Source: Bdellovibrionales bacterium
GTDB taxonomy: Bacteria > Bdellovibrionota > UBA1018
Length of the DNA: 64,000 nt
NCBI GenBank assembly: GCA_016786465.1
Contig: JAEUWC010000010.1
Location: 44,717 to 108,716, forward strand
Reading direction: 5' to 3'
The position numbers and the translations under genes are program-made. Below are positions 45,685 to 53,993 of the stretch, piece by piece. The notes beneath the pieces are model-generated. The model ran no database searches. It saw only the letters and a list, made by a program, of their open reading frames with translations, and was not told the origin of the DNA. Each line of letters begins with the position of its first letter. The stretch's first letter is position 1.

Positions 45685-45829
45685 CCCCCTTATTTTACCG
45701 GCCTTTTCGAAGATGCGTCAACAAGTCCGAACTTCCTACTGAACGTATCCCTTCCGCCAATGGGTTGACGAAGTGCGCGGGCTTTCCGGGGCATGGTTCT
45801 TTCAGTTAGCCCCTGCAAGGAGAAACCCC

Positions 45830-46018
45830 ATGAAGAACCCCATTCAAAACCAAAAAGGCCAAGGCCTGACCGAGTATCTGATTCTATTGATCCTAGTCGG
45901 GATCATTTCGATTGTTTCCGTGCAAAGCCTAGGAAAGACGATTCAAGCGAAGATTAAGCTAGCACGCGAAAAGATTCACACTGAAGTCGACTTGGAAGCT
46001 GGCCGTGGCTCGAACTGA
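45830..46018 (+). CDS. Flp/type IVb pilin-like subunit
   Basis: 62 residues from the ATG preceded by AAGGAG. The class III (prepilin) signal is exact: cleavage after Gly in NQKGQGLTEYLILLILV gives a mature start with Glu5-Tyr6, the Flp pilin signature. A hydrophobic helix of about 20 residues is followed by a charged C-terminal helix. Processing would need a TadV/PilD-type peptidase elsewhere. The following gene starts 14 bases before this one ends. Confidence 0.87.
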   Translation: MKNPIQNQKGQGLTEYLILLILVGIISIVSVQSLGKTIQAKIKLAREKIHTEVDLEAGRGSN

Positions 46019-46295
46019 TTTCGTGAACGAATCGGGCCAGGCATTAACGGAACTTTTGATTTCATCTTTGATTCTGTTTCCCACCCTGGCATTGGTCGGA
46101 TTTTTTCTAAGGGCTCAGTGGAATCAGGCCCGGTGTGCGTACTCGGTTTTTGAATGGACCCATTCAGGGTTGGTGCAATCCCAACCTAGAAATGTTCGAC
46201 CCGCGGATCGTTTCCGAATTCATGAATTTTCTGAAAAAATTCAGGGCTTAGGAACCTGCGGACCGATTTCTGAAAAGACGGTGTTGTATCGTTAG
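46005..46295 (+). CDS. TadE-like minor pseudopilin
   Basis: 96 residues with a class III signal: cleavage after Gly in SGQALTELLISSLILF leaves Glu5, followed by the hydrophobic helix. GTG at 46005 with GAAG seven bases upstream; another GTG at 46023 is possible. The C-terminal half holds two Cys (ARCAYS, GTCGPI). TadE/TadF-type proteins are accessory pilins of Flp pili. Overlaps the pilin gene by 14 bases. Confidence 0.75.
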   Translation: MARTDFVNESGQALTELLISSLILFPTLALVGFFLRAQWNQARCAYSVFEWTHSGLVQSQPRNVRPADRFRIHEFSEKIQGLGTCGPISEKTVLYR

Positions 46296-46323
46296 CCCTG
46301 CTTTTCTTTTAATTTCAGTTGGG

Positions 46324-46854
46324 TTGCATGTGACGGCGGCAGCAGGATTGGGTTGGATTCAGCTTTGGAAGGGACAGGTCCGAAACCAGTTCGAAGCGGA
46401 CGCTTGCATTGCAAAGGCAGCCCAGCAAAGTCGTTCGGTTCTGAAACAGACCGAAAATTCGATTCAAAGAATGAAGTGGGCAAAACATGCATTTCGACTA
46501 GCGCTGACACCGGAAACCAAAGCAGCACTTCTCATCGAAATTCAATTTGAAGTTGGCGTTCAAGATTTCCAGAAATTGCGTTGGAACCGAATTCGCATCG
46601 GCGCCTTAGACTGTAGAAAGCTTTCTGATTCCTGGCAGCTGGGATCAGAATTTCCCTGGGTCCGCGCCCCCGCTGACGACGCGGGCCCAGGGCTTTTGAC
46701 TTGGATGGCGAAACCGGACGCCCGGTTTCGCTTTCAAATGAATCGATCCAACCGATACTCGGCGGCGGTGGTTTATCAAAATGAATCAAACTGGAGACTT
46801 CAATGGACCAAACCGGACAAGCCCTTCTCGAATCTCTCGTTTGGGTTCTTTTGA
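46324..46854 (+). CDS. pilus-cluster protein of unknown type, start uncertain
   Basis: 176 residues from a TTG, but the frame is open upstream to 46252 and the sequence just before it (SPAFLLISVGLHV) completes a membrane helix cut by this start. No ATG, GTG or TTG lies there: the only upstream options are CTG at 46270 or a non-standard start such as ATC at 46288. The body has two Cys (ADACIAK, LDCRK) and is otherwise unrecognised. It overlaps the next gene by 52 bases. Position suggests a minor Flp-pilus component, like TadG or TadF in role; inference only. Confidence 0.55.
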   Translation: MHVTAAAGLGWIQLWKGQVRNQFEADACIAKAAQQSRSVLKQTENSIQRMKWAKHAFRLALTPETKAALLIEIQFEVGVQDFQKLRWNRIRIGALDCRKLSDSWQLGSEFPWVRAPADDAGPGLLTWMAKPDARFRFQMNRSNRYSAAVVYQNESNWRLQWTKPDKPFSNLSFGFF

Positions 46855-47018
46855 TCGCCCTGAGCATCAGCGGCTACTCGGTGCTTTTTCAAAAGCAGTG
46901 GAAAAGCTACCGAAGCTTGCTGAACTCGGCTCCCAGGCTTCAAGAAGAATTCGATCCGCCGTATCGATCATCGGACTGGCCTGGATCGCTCACACCGCCA
47001 GCACCCAATGGCAGCTAA
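46803..47018 (+). CDS. second TadE-like pseudopilin
   Basis: 71 residues. ATG at 46803, then class III signal: cleavage after Gly in TGQALLESLVWVLLIAL leaves Glu5 and a hydrophobic helix. The tail is short and charged with Pro-rich end. It lies in a different frame within the 3' end of the preceding gene and the 5' end of the next, a compact overlapping arrangement. The strict signal motif argues that it is real despite its size. Confidence 0.65.
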   Translation: MDQTGQALLESLVWVLLIALSISGYSVLFQKQWKSYRSLLNSAPRLQEEFDPPYRSSDWPGSLTPPAPNGS

Positions 47019-47452
47019 AACGGTCGTCTTTGCAGATCGAAGGGATCCTTCCCATTGCAGAAGCTTGGCTTCAAGCCAGCGGGCGGCCATTCATTGTAGA
47101 TGCGATTCGAAGCGAAGCGCTTGCCTTGGATGGGCCCTGGGAAGCCCGTTCGGAAGTCCGCGATCTGGGAAAAATTCAATTTTGGTGGAAGCCATCCCGA
47201 AGCACTGCGGGTTCAATGGTCGCCTGGGTAGTCCCGGGAAAGGTTAAGGTCTTTGCCACTGAAGCACAGGGGGGCGCGGCCCTGAGATCAAAGGGGTCCT
47301 ATGAAGACTGGCGACGCTTGGGCGAAAGCTGGCAAGGCCTGGCCGAACTAGGGGTCCGATTAACCCAAGAAAGGGCTGGAAAACAGCCTTCGGCGGGGAT
47401 TCCGGGATCCAAGAAAAAAGCGGTGACAGATCCCTTCCAGGTCCGCTTCTAA
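46898..47452 (+). CDS. hypothetical protein at end of pseudopilin cluster
   Basis: 184 residues from the GTG at 46898, inside the preceding gene; the frame is open to 46781 but the earlier start would lie inside two genes. One possible membrane helix (AVSIIGLAWIAHTASTQW, about 28-45), then a soluble domain with IEGILPIAEAWLQASG and several Trp residues. No family recognised. Start and length are uncertain. Possibly a pilus accessory by position. Confidence 0.55.
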   Translation: MEKLPKLAELGSQASRRIRSAVSIIGLAWIAHTASTQWQLKRSSLQIEGILPIAEAWLQASGRPFIVDAIRSEALALDGPWEARSEVRDLGKIQFWWKPSRSTAGSMVAWVVPGKVKVFATEAQGGAALRSKGSYEDWRRLGESWQGLAELGVRLTQERAGKQPSAGIPGSKKKAVTDPFQVRF

Positions 47453-47470
47453 AAGGTTAAGGTCACGTCC

Positions 47471-48418
47471 GTGAACTCCACTAAAAATTCGATTCTTACC
47501 GTTGGCTCGATGGCTTTTGACACGATTGAGACTCCTTCAGGACGCGCCGAGAAAGTCCTGGGCGGATCTGGAAATTTCTTTTCGATCGCTGCGTCTTTCT
47601 TTTCACCTGTCCAGGTGATCGGCGTGGTCGGCGAAGATTTTCCGAAAGAACACCTGAACTGGCTTTCTCAAAGACAGATTGATGTCAGTGGTGTCGAAAT
47701 TGTCCCCGGAAAAACCTTTCATTGGGTGGGTTCGTACAACGAAAACTTGAATGAAGCGCGTACGATTTCAACGGCCCTAAACGTCTTTGAACACTTCAAT
47801 CCAAAGCTTAGCGCTGGCCATAAAGCAGCAAAATACGTGTTTTTGGCCAATATTGATCCCGTTTTGCAAAATCAGGTCTTGAATCAAATGCCCCGCCCAA
47901 ACCTGGTCGCCTGCGACAGCATGAACTTCTGGATCACCAGCAAGCTGGACGCCCTGAAGGAAACCCTAAAGAAAGTCGACATTCTTTCGATTAACGAAGG
48001 CGAATCGGCGATGCTTTCCGGCGAAAAGAATTTGCTGAAAGCCGCAAAGATCATTCGCGGCATGGGCCCATCTGTTTTGGTCATCAAACGCGGCGAGTAC
48101 GGCGCCCTGCTTTTCACGGAATCAGGAATCTTCCACGCCCCTGCGTACCCACTAGAAATGGTGGTCGACCCCACTGGCGCAGGCGACACCTTTGCCGGTG
48201 CCTTCATGGGCTACCTTGCAGATTCAGGAATCGATCGCGAAGTGGCCAAGTCAGACCCCAAGCTTTGGGAAACCACACTTCGAAAAGCGGTCCTGGCAGG
48301 ATGTGTGATGGCCAGCTTCACGGTCGAAGACTTTTCGATCCAACGTCTGGTTCGCCTGACGAAATCCGAACTGGTCGATCGCCAAAAGGCCATGACCCAG
48401 ATGTTGACCATCGGATAA
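47471..48418 (+). CDS. PfkB-family carbohydrate/nucleoside kinase
   Basis: 315 residues. N-terminal GSMAFDTIETPSGR and LGGSGNFFSIAASFF are the substrate-binding side; the ATP/anion-hole signature DPTGAGDTFAGAFMGYL (about 237-253) holds the catalytic Asp. This is the ribokinase superfamily; the substrate (sugar, adenosine or other) cannot be read from sequence. GTG start at 47471. It is 18 bases after the last pilus-cluster gene. Confidence 0.9.
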   Translation: MNSTKNSILTVGSMAFDTIETPSGRAEKVLGGSGNFFSIAASFFSPVQVIGVVGEDFPKEHLNWLSQRQIDVSGVEIVPGKTFHWVGSYNENLNEARTISTALNVFEHFNPKLSAGHKAAKYVFLANIDPVLQNQVLNQMPRPNLVACDSMNFWITSKLDALKETLKKVDILSINEGESAMLSGEKNLLKAAKIIRGMGPSVLVIKRGEYGALLFTESGIFHAPAYPLEMVVDPTGAGDTFAGAFMGYLADSGIDREVAKSDPKLWETTLRKAVLAGCVMASFTVEDFSIQRLVRLTKSELVDRQKAMTQMLTIG

Positions 48419-48472
48419 AATCCTTAAATAACAAACGGTTAAGAATATTTTTTGACGCGTCGTTTCTAGATA

Positions 48473-48501
48473 TTGAGAATCAGTCTCAAGATTGCTATAA
48501 C
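48473..48501 (+). promoter_or_regulatory. Fur-box-like dyad over a sigma-70 promoter of bfd
   Basis: TTGAGA (48473-48478) and TATAAC (48496-48501) are separated by exactly 17 bases, a good -35/-10 pair. The -35 is half of TTGAGA-atcag-TCTCAA (48473-48489), a perfect dyad one base off the TGAGAATnATTCTCA form of the Fur consensus. Binding here would block the promoter, giving iron-repressed bfd expression. Confidence 0.65.
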
Positions 48502-48572
48502 TTTCACCGATAACTTCGCCAATGGCCCTGCCCAAACCAAGCTGGGCCGAAAGAAAGGAAGGGCGAGCCGAA

Positions 48573-48830
48573 ATGAGCTCGCCCGACGGTAGAATGATCG
48601 TTTGCCTTTGCTACGCAGTCTCGGACAAAGAAATCAGCCGCATGGCCCGTGAAACCGGAATCGGTTGCGTGCGTGAATGCGCCAAAGTTTGTGGCGCCGG
48701 CACTAAGTGCGGAACCTGCGTCCCATCGATTGAAAAGATCCTGAAAGAAACTCGAACCCAGGCCGACCCATCCGGTCGCCCGCAGTCGAATGACCCGACG
48801 GCGCAAGATCCTCGCGCTAGCCTGATTTAA
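48573..48830 (+). CDS. bfd: bacterioferritin-associated ferredoxin-like [2Fe-2S] protein
   Basis: 85 residues from the ATG at 48573, which has AAGGAAGG upstream; ATGs at 48522 and 48594 are alternatives. The Bfd-type motif starts VCLCYAVSDKEI (first Cys pair CxC) and ends with KCGTCVPSIEKIL (CxxC); two more Cys lie in GCVRECAKVCGAG. Bfd passes electrons to bacterioferritin to release stored iron. It is convergent with bfr, 13 bases apart, and has a Fur-box-like promoter, so it should be made when iron is short. Confidence 0.88.
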   Translation: MSSPDGRMIVCLCYAVSDKEISRMARETGIGCVRECAKVCGAGTKCGTCVPSIEKILKETRTQADPSGRPQSNDPTAQDPRASLI

Positions 48831-48843
48831 TCAAAACGAAAAC

Positions 48844-49320
48844 TTAGGCCTTCGCTTCGATCTGCTGAGCCAAATAGTTCGGAAGACTAATGTCCTTAAT
48901 GATCGAAAGCTGCGTTTCCAGCCAATCGATGTGATTTTCCGAGTCCCTAAGAATTTCTTCAAGAATCGTACGGCTGACGTTGTCCTGTTCTTTCAAGCAA
49001 AGCGCGATTCCATCAACCAATCCCTTACGACCATCGATTTCCATTTGAAGATCGGCTTTGAACATTTCTTCGGCATTTTCGCCGATGTTCACTTTCAAGA
49101 TGTGCTGAACGTTGGCCAGCCCTTCCAAGAAAAGAATGCGGTCAATCAACTTCTGAGCATGCTTCATTTCTTCGATGCTCTCGGAATAAATTTTTTCGCC
49201 CAGTTTCTTATAGCCCCAGTTATCCAGCATCCGCGCATGAAGGAAGTACTCGTTGATGGCAGTCAATTCGACGGCCAAGATTCCATTCAACATGTCGATA
49301 ATCGTTTTTGAACCCTTCAT
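48844..49320 (-). CDS. bfr: bacterioferritin with altered ferroxidase site
   Basis: 158-residue ferritin-like four-helix subunit, full length. Haem ligand Met52 (EEMKHA) and ferroxidase ligands Glu18, Glu51, His54, Glu94 and His130 are present, but Glu127 of E. coli Bfr is Ser127 here (RDSENH against RDEEGH). One ligand of the di-iron centre is thus lost, so it may work with a second subunit or have slow oxidation; the length and all other motifs are those of Bfr. AGGAA six bases before the ATG. A strong Fur-box match lies about 100 bases upstream. Confidence 0.94.
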   Translation of the reverse strand: MKGSKTIIDMLNGILAVELTAINEYFLHARMLDNWGYKKLGEKIYSESIEEMKHAQKLIDRILFLEGLANVQHILKVNIGENAEEMFKADLQMEIDGRKGLVDGIALCLKEQDNVSRTILEEILRDSENHIDWLETQLSIIKDISLPNYLAQQIEAKA

Positions 49321-49420
49321 AAAATTTCCTCGATGTGCCTTAATTTTAGCCGAAAAAAGCGCCTTTTTATACAGATATATTCAGCAAGCAGTCTGCGCGA
49401 GCAAAACCGCGATCGCGATG

Positions 49421-49439
49421 AATAATGATATTCATTATC
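49421..49439. promoter_or_regulatory. Fur box upstream of bfr
   Basis: aataatgatattcattatc (49421-49439) matches 17 of 19 positions of the classical GATAATGATAATCATTATC box. It covers the stop codon of the glycosyltransferase gene and lies about 50 bases beyond a TATAAA (49365-49370, minus strand) in the bfr leader. That distance fits activation from upstream or an undetected promoter better than simple repression. Confidence 0.7.
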
Positions 49440-50595
49440 ACTTCTTTCCGATCCAACTGTTTTCAAACTGAGTTTCAAGCGCCCCCGGATCTTTGCCTCG
49501 ATCCTTCCAGGTCTTGCGAATCGCGTCCATGAATTCGCGTTGAAATCTTTCCTTCGAAAAATTCTTTGCCCTTGCGCGACATTCATCGGGCGAAAAGCGA
49601 AGCGGATCGGATTCCATTTTCTGAATCGCAGCCATCAAGCCTTCAACAGTCTGGTCTTGAAAGAAGATTCCCGTCTTTTCTGTCACTGTTTCAGCGCCGC
49701 CCCCCTTTTTTAAGGCGATAACCGGAGCACCTGAAGCCATGGCTTCAAGTGGCGTGATGCCGAAATCTTCGACGCCTGGAAAAACAAATGCACGGCACTT
49801 AGCGTAAAGATCCACAATCGCCGCATTGGACAACGCCCCTAGAAAATCCACGGTGGGACCAGCAAGCTTCTTCACTTTTTCGCCATCTTGACCACCGCCC
49901 ACGATCAAAAGTGGAAGCTTCAAACGGTTAAAGGCTTCGATTGCCAGATCGACCCGCTTGTACGGAGCAAAAGCGCCCACCATCAAGTAGTTCCGCCCTG
50001 GTTTTCTTTCCTGCTGGAAGCGTTCCAGATCCGCGAAGGGATAGATGACTTGCGCGGATCGCCCGTAAAATTCTTGAATTCGATCGGCGATGAATTGGCT
50101 GTTTGCAATCAAATGATCCACGCGATCCGCTTGACTGACCGAACGATCCCAAGTCTGCAGATAATTACGAATGGATAGCGCCGCCAATCGAGTCAAAAAG
50201 CCCGACTTCCCAGGCCCAAAGTAATCGTCAAAACGGTCCCAAATGTACCGCATGGGGGCATGCACATAGCTGATGTGAACCGCGTCGGGGCGCTTTCGAA
50301 CGCCTTTGGCCACGCAATGCGAACTGGAAATCACCAGGTCATAATCTGAAAGATCAAAGCGTTCGATCAGTTTGGGCATTACGGGAAGAAAATGTCGGTA
50401 GCGATCTTGGATACGCGGAAGTTTTTGAATCGGACTGACGATCTTTTTCATCGTCGTTAAAATCGGGCTAAGTTTTCCGGGAGCGTGCACCAGCGTGAAA
50501 AGGTCTGCCTTGGGAAAAATTTCCGCGATCGCTTCTAGGACGTATTCGCCCCCTCGCATTCCGGTCAGCCAGTCGTGAACCAGTGCGACTTTCAT
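49438..50595 (-). CDS. GT4-family glycosyltransferase
   Basis: 385 residues, GT-B fold. N-terminal VHDWLTGMRGGEYVLEAI and YVHAPMRYIWD are typical of the WbaZ/mannosyltransferase-like GT4 group, GAFAPYKRVDLAI opens the nucleotide-sugar domain, and EDFGITPLEAMASGAP carries the EX7E motif. It acts on the cytoplasmic side in polysaccharide assembly. Last gene of a coupled minus-strand cluster (ligase/polymerase, GT4, decarboxylase, GT4). Donor sugar unknown. Confidence 0.92.
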   Translation of the reverse strand: MKVALVHDWLTGMRGGEYVLEAIAEIFPKADLFTLVHAPGKLSPILTTMKKIVSPIQKLPRIQDRYRHFLPVMPKLIERFDLSDYDLVISSSHCVAKGVRKRPDAVHISYVHAPMRYIWDRFDDYFGPGKSGFLTRLAALSIRNYLQTWDRSVSQADRVDHLIANSQFIADRIQEFYGRSAQVIYPFADLERFQQERKPGRNYLMVGAFAPYKRVDLAIEAFNRLKLPLLIVGGGQDGEKVKKLAGPTVDFLGALSNAAIVDLYAKCRAFVFPGVEDFGITPLEAMASGAPVIALKKGGGAETVTEKTGIFFQDQTVEGLMAAIQKMESDPLRFSPDECRARAKNFSKERFQREFMDAIRKTWKDRGKDPGALETQFENSWIGKK

Positions 50596-50599
50596 CTTT

Positions 50600-51550
50600 T
50601 TATCGCGACGTCAAATCCGCAAGCGTTGCGCGAAGGCCGGTTTCTAGATCCACTTTCGGTTCCCACTTCAGGATTTCTTTGGCCCGACTAATGTCGGGGC
50701 AACGCCGGCGAGGATCATCGGGTCTTGGGGCTTCGATCTTTAGGGGCGATTTCGAACCCGTGATCTTTAAAACCAGTTCTGCAAATTCCTTGATCGATCG
50801 TTCAGAAGGATTGCCGATGTTGACTGGATTCTTTTCGCCACTTTCGAAAAGTCGAACGATCCCTTCCACCAAGTCAGAAACGTAGCAGAAGCTTCGAGTT
50901 TGATTCCCGCCCCCGTGCAGGGTCATCGGTTTGCCGGCAACCGCCTGCAAAAGAAGTTCAGTCACCACGCGTCCGTCATCCGGGCGCATCCTAGGACCAT
51001 AAGTATTGAAGATTCGAACGATACCGGCATTTAGGCCCTTCAAACGCACTGCAGTTGAAACATAAGCTTCGGCAAAGCGCTTGGTTTCGTCGTAACAGGC
51101 GCGAGGCCCCAACGTGTTTACATTTCCCCAGTAAGTTTCTTTCTGGGGATGAACTTCGGGATCGCCATAGATTTCAGAAGTCGAAGCCAGCATCAATCGG
51201 GCACCATACTTCTGCGCCATTTCGACGGCGTAATGGGTACCAAAGCTATCGACCAAAAGAATTTCAATCGGAAGTCGATCAAAATCCACTGGACTTGCCG
51301 GACAAGCAAAATGAAAAAGTCCGTGAAGACCGTGGTTTTGTAAAAATTCGATACGGTCTTCCGGAATTGGTTTGGAAACATCCCAATTCAAGAACCGAAA
51401 GGAAGAACTTTTCATGGCTTGGTCGATGTTCGATAGGCGGCCTGTGACTAAATTGTCGACGGCTGTGACCAAGTAACCCTTTTCAAGAAGCTTGTCGCAA
51501 AGGTGGGACCCGACGAAGCCGGAACCACCCGTTACCAAAATATGTTTCAT
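50600..51550 (-). CDS. UDP-glucuronate decarboxylase (UDP-xylose synthase) type SDR
   Basis: 316 residues, extended short-chain dehydrogenase. NAD-binding GGSGFVGSHL; FACPASPVDFD; STSEIYGDPEVHPQKE; catalytic Tyr-x-x-x-Lys in YDETKRFAEA; FNTYGPRMRPDDGRV and RSFCYVSDLVEG are features of UDP-glucuronate decarboxylases. The product would be UDP-xylose (or the 4-keto intermediate), so the polysaccharide probably contains a pentose; that is inference. Overlaps the upstream GT4 gene by four bases. Confidence 0.9.
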   Translation of the reverse strand: MKHILVTGGSGFVGSHLCDKLLEKGYLVTAVDNLVTGRLSNIDQAMKSSSFRFLNWDVSKPIPEDRIEFLQNHGLHGLFHFACPASPVDFDRLPIEILLVDSFGTHYAVEMAQKYGARLMLASTSEIYGDPEVHPQKETYWGNVNTLGPRACYDETKRFAEAYVSTAVRLKGLNAGIVRIFNTYGPRMRPDDGRVVTELLLQAVAGKPMTLHGGGNQTRSFCYVSDLVEGIVRLFESGEKNPVNIGNPSERSIKEFAELVLKITGSKSPLKIEAPRPDDPRRRCPDISRAKEILKWEPKVDLETGLRATLADLTSR

Positions 51551-52725
51551 TTCTTTGTTCCTAGCACGCTTCGGTAGACCCGGTCTACCGCTTGGCCCGT
51601 AGCCAATGGGGTGTAACGATCCAGAATTCGGCGTCCTGATTCTGGCCGAACGGCCATCAAATCGTCTCGCATTGCACGATGAAACGCTTGAACCCAGCCA
51701 TGGTGGTCTTCGGGCGAAACCCAGTGAACTTCACCTGGCGATAGATCCCGTAGCGCTTCCAGATGGGCATCAATTTTTGAAATCACCAAGCGCGCCCCCG
51801 CTAGCGCGGCTTCCAACGGCGGAAGTCCAAACCCTTCGTAAAGCGACGGGAAGAAAAACGCGGCGGAACTTTTCAATAGGACCTGACTGGTCCGATCGTC
51901 GCAGCTTCCCTTGGGAAGGAAAACGATTTCTGGAATGTTCCGATAGGCGGAAGGTTCATCTTCAAATCCGTCGAAGCTAAAAATCAGTTTTGGTCTTTGT
52001 TGGGACTGTCCCAGATTCTTTAAAAACTGCTGAAACGAATCCGCCAAAGCACGAGCGTTCTTGTGGGGCTTGGGATTCGATAGGCAGAAAAAAAACTTTC
52101 CGGGTTGGATGCTTGAAAGTTCAGGCTTGGAAAATACCGCCTGAACATCGGCATCTGAAACTGGGTCGGCCAACTTCGGCGAAAGTGAATTGGGGATGAC
52201 GTCGATTTGGCTTCTTTCGATCCACTGAAAAATTTCAGATCGACTGGTTTCGCTGACCGTCGTCAAGACCGCAGCCCTTTCCGCAAATGGCCGAAGAAGG
52301 GTCGAATAATAAAGTTTTTCTTTCCAGCCACCGAACGTTCGATGATTCAAATCATGAATGGTCAGAACCCAAGGGCAGCGCGGCCAAAATCCTGCGGGAA
52401 GCGAAGCAAAGCTTGGGGAATGATAAAGATCGGCCTGGCCCAGCCGTAGTCTTGAAGATATTTCCCACCATTCCTTTGGTGATAGAAACGGTGATCCCAT
52501 TCCCAATACCGGGAAGCCATGAAATCCGCCTTCGGCTTCACGGCGTTTGGCCTGGGAATGCTCCATCATGAAAACCGGCAGATAGGAAAGCTGTCCCTGC
52601 CTTTCTTGAAGCTGCGAAAGTCCCAGCGCAATGGAATCCACGAACCGTGCGATCCCGTGTGGAATCGGCCCCACCATTCGCGCATCGATCATGACTTTCG
52701 GTACGGCAGTTCGAACCGATTTCAT
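51547..52725 (-). CDS. GT4-family glycosyltransferase
   Basis: 392 residues. DARMVGPIPHGIARFV at the N-terminus is the acceptor-side start common in mannosyl/fucosyl GT4 enzymes; LTIHDLNHR, VSETSRSEI, and C-terminal LYEGFGLPPLEAALAG with the EX7E motif complete the family. Coupled on both sides by ATGA-type four-base overlaps. Sugar specificity unknown. Confidence 0.92.
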   Translation of the reverse strand: MKSVRTAVPKVMIDARMVGPIPHGIARFVDSIALGLSQLQERQGQLSYLPVFMMEHSQAKRREAEGGFHGFPVLGMGSPFLSPKEWWEISSRLRLGQADLYHSPSFASLPAGFWPRCPWVLTIHDLNHRTFGGWKEKLYYSTLLRPFAERAAVLTTVSETSRSEIFQWIERSQIDVIPNSLSPKLADPVSDADVQAVFSKPELSSIQPGKFFFCLSNPKPHKNARALADSFQQFLKNLGQSQQRPKLIFSFDGFEDEPSAYRNIPEIVFLPKGSCDDRTSQVLLKSSAAFFFPSLYEGFGLPPLEAALAGARLVISKIDAHLEALRDLSPGEVHWVSPEDHHGWVQAFHRAMRDDLMAVRPESGRRILDRYTPLATGQAVDRVYRSVLGTKK

Positions 52726-53993
52726 TTACGAAATTCCACCCGCGCTGCCAGAAGCAAGCCCATGAAAAACGTCAGTGAATGCATGACTTTCGCTTCCCAA
52801 AAATTGACTTGGGTTAGGCCATTCAACTGAAAGACCACGCCAACGGCTAAAAGGGCTCGGCCCCAAGCGGATGGACCCAGACCAAAAAGAACCTTTGAAG
52901 ATTTTGTTTGAAGTAGAACGTAGGACTGCTGAAACCAAAAAAAGCACCAGGCCAGCCACGCTAGGGTTCCCAAGATTCCGCTTCCACCCAGCATTTCCAA
53001 AAAGTTGTTGTGCGCATGACCGGAAAAGACGTCTTGCGAATTGAATTTTTCCATCAGGTAAAGTCCGGACATTTCTTGTGTGTGGCGAAAGCCAACACCC
53101 GTCCAAGGACGCGCTTTGAAAAATTCCCAATTTGCCTTCCAAAGTTCGACCCGTGTTCCGGCGCCAATGTGGGAATTCAAACGTAAAGAAATAGCGGGAA
53201 TCTGGGTGGCGACGCCTGCGATCAAGACCAGCGCTGCAACTGCGGCGATTCGAAGTTTTCCGGGCAGACGCAAAACCGTCCAAAGCGCAATCCCCACAGG
53301 CAAAGCGACCCATAGCATTCGGGACAAGGAAAAAAACAAGGATGCTCCGCCGAAAACGACACAAGCCCACGCGAAGGCCCGTACGCGCAAACTTTCTTTA
53401 CCCGAAAACGCCAATTCCAAAGCCACAAACCACGGGAAAATCCAGATACTGGCCAAAGAAAGATGGTGGCCTAGAAAAATCGTGGAATGAAAACGCCCGG
53501 GCCATTCGGGAACGCCCTGAGGTCTGGGCCAGCCGGTAAAGAATTGCTGAAACCCAATCACCGAAAAAATCAAAAAGACGACGCCATAGGCAACGCCGAT
53601 TTTTCGGCGGCTAGTTTCAGGGACCAAAACAAAACAATACGCGACGATCGGAGGAATGAATAAGTGCCAAACTTTCTTCAAATCGTCGGCAAACTGAACT
53701 TCTGAAATTTTTCCGGAATAAGAAAGCGGCCAGTTTTTCGCGACGACCAAACTGAATGCCAGCGCGCTGACCAGTGCAGCTGTGATTCGTAGGTATTGGC
53801 CCACGGTTCCTTCTGAAACGGAAAACCCGGCAGGTGCAGAACCAAAGACCTTCGTTCTTTTCATCGCCACAAACGGTAGGATCAAAAAAGCCGTGCCGAT
53901 GCTCATGGTGGCCATCGAACCCAAAGTCATGAAACAAAAGATGGCCAAGCTGATCAGGATCAGCTTTTCAGCGAGCGGCGTGCGAATCGACAT
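52722..53993 (-). CDS. O-antigen ligase/polymerase-type membrane protein
   Basis: 423 residues with about 11-12 membrane helices and a periplasmic loop around 270-320 with WKANWEFFKARPWTGVGFR and SGHAHNNFLEMLG; the GVGF and AHN(N)xxL patterns are hallmarks of the WaaL/Wzy/RfaL O-antigen ligase family. It joins polymeric glycan to a carrier. The start overlaps the upstream gene by 34 bases and has no obvious ribosome-binding site, but later ATGs would cut the first helix. Confidence 0.85.
   Translation of the reverse strand: MSIRTPLAEKLILISLAIFCFMTLGSMATMSIGTAFLILPFVAMKRTKVFGSAPAGFSVSEGTVGQYLRITAALVSALAFSLVVAKNWPLSYSGKISEVQFADDLKKVWHLFIPPIVAYCFVLVPETSRRKIGVAYGVVFLIFSVIGFQQFFTGWPRPQGVPEWPGRFHSTIFLGHHLSLASIWIFPWFVALELAFSGKESLRVRAFAWACVVFGGASLFFSLSRMLWVALPVGIALWTVLRLPGKLRIAAVAALVLIAGVATQIPAISLRLNSHIGAGTRVELWKANWEFFKARPWTGVGFRHTQEMSGLYLMEKFNSQDVFSGHAHNNFLEMLGGSGILGTLAWLAWCFFWFQQSYVLLQTKSSKVLFGLGPSAWGRALLAVGVVFQLNGLTQVNFWEAKVMHSLTFFMGLLLAARVEFRK

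Noticed and set aside
52726..53370. Second minus-strand frame of 214 codons within the O-antigen ligase gene
   Set aside because: Different frame of a membrane protein gene; lacks hydrophobic helices and has Arg/Ser-rich shadow composition.
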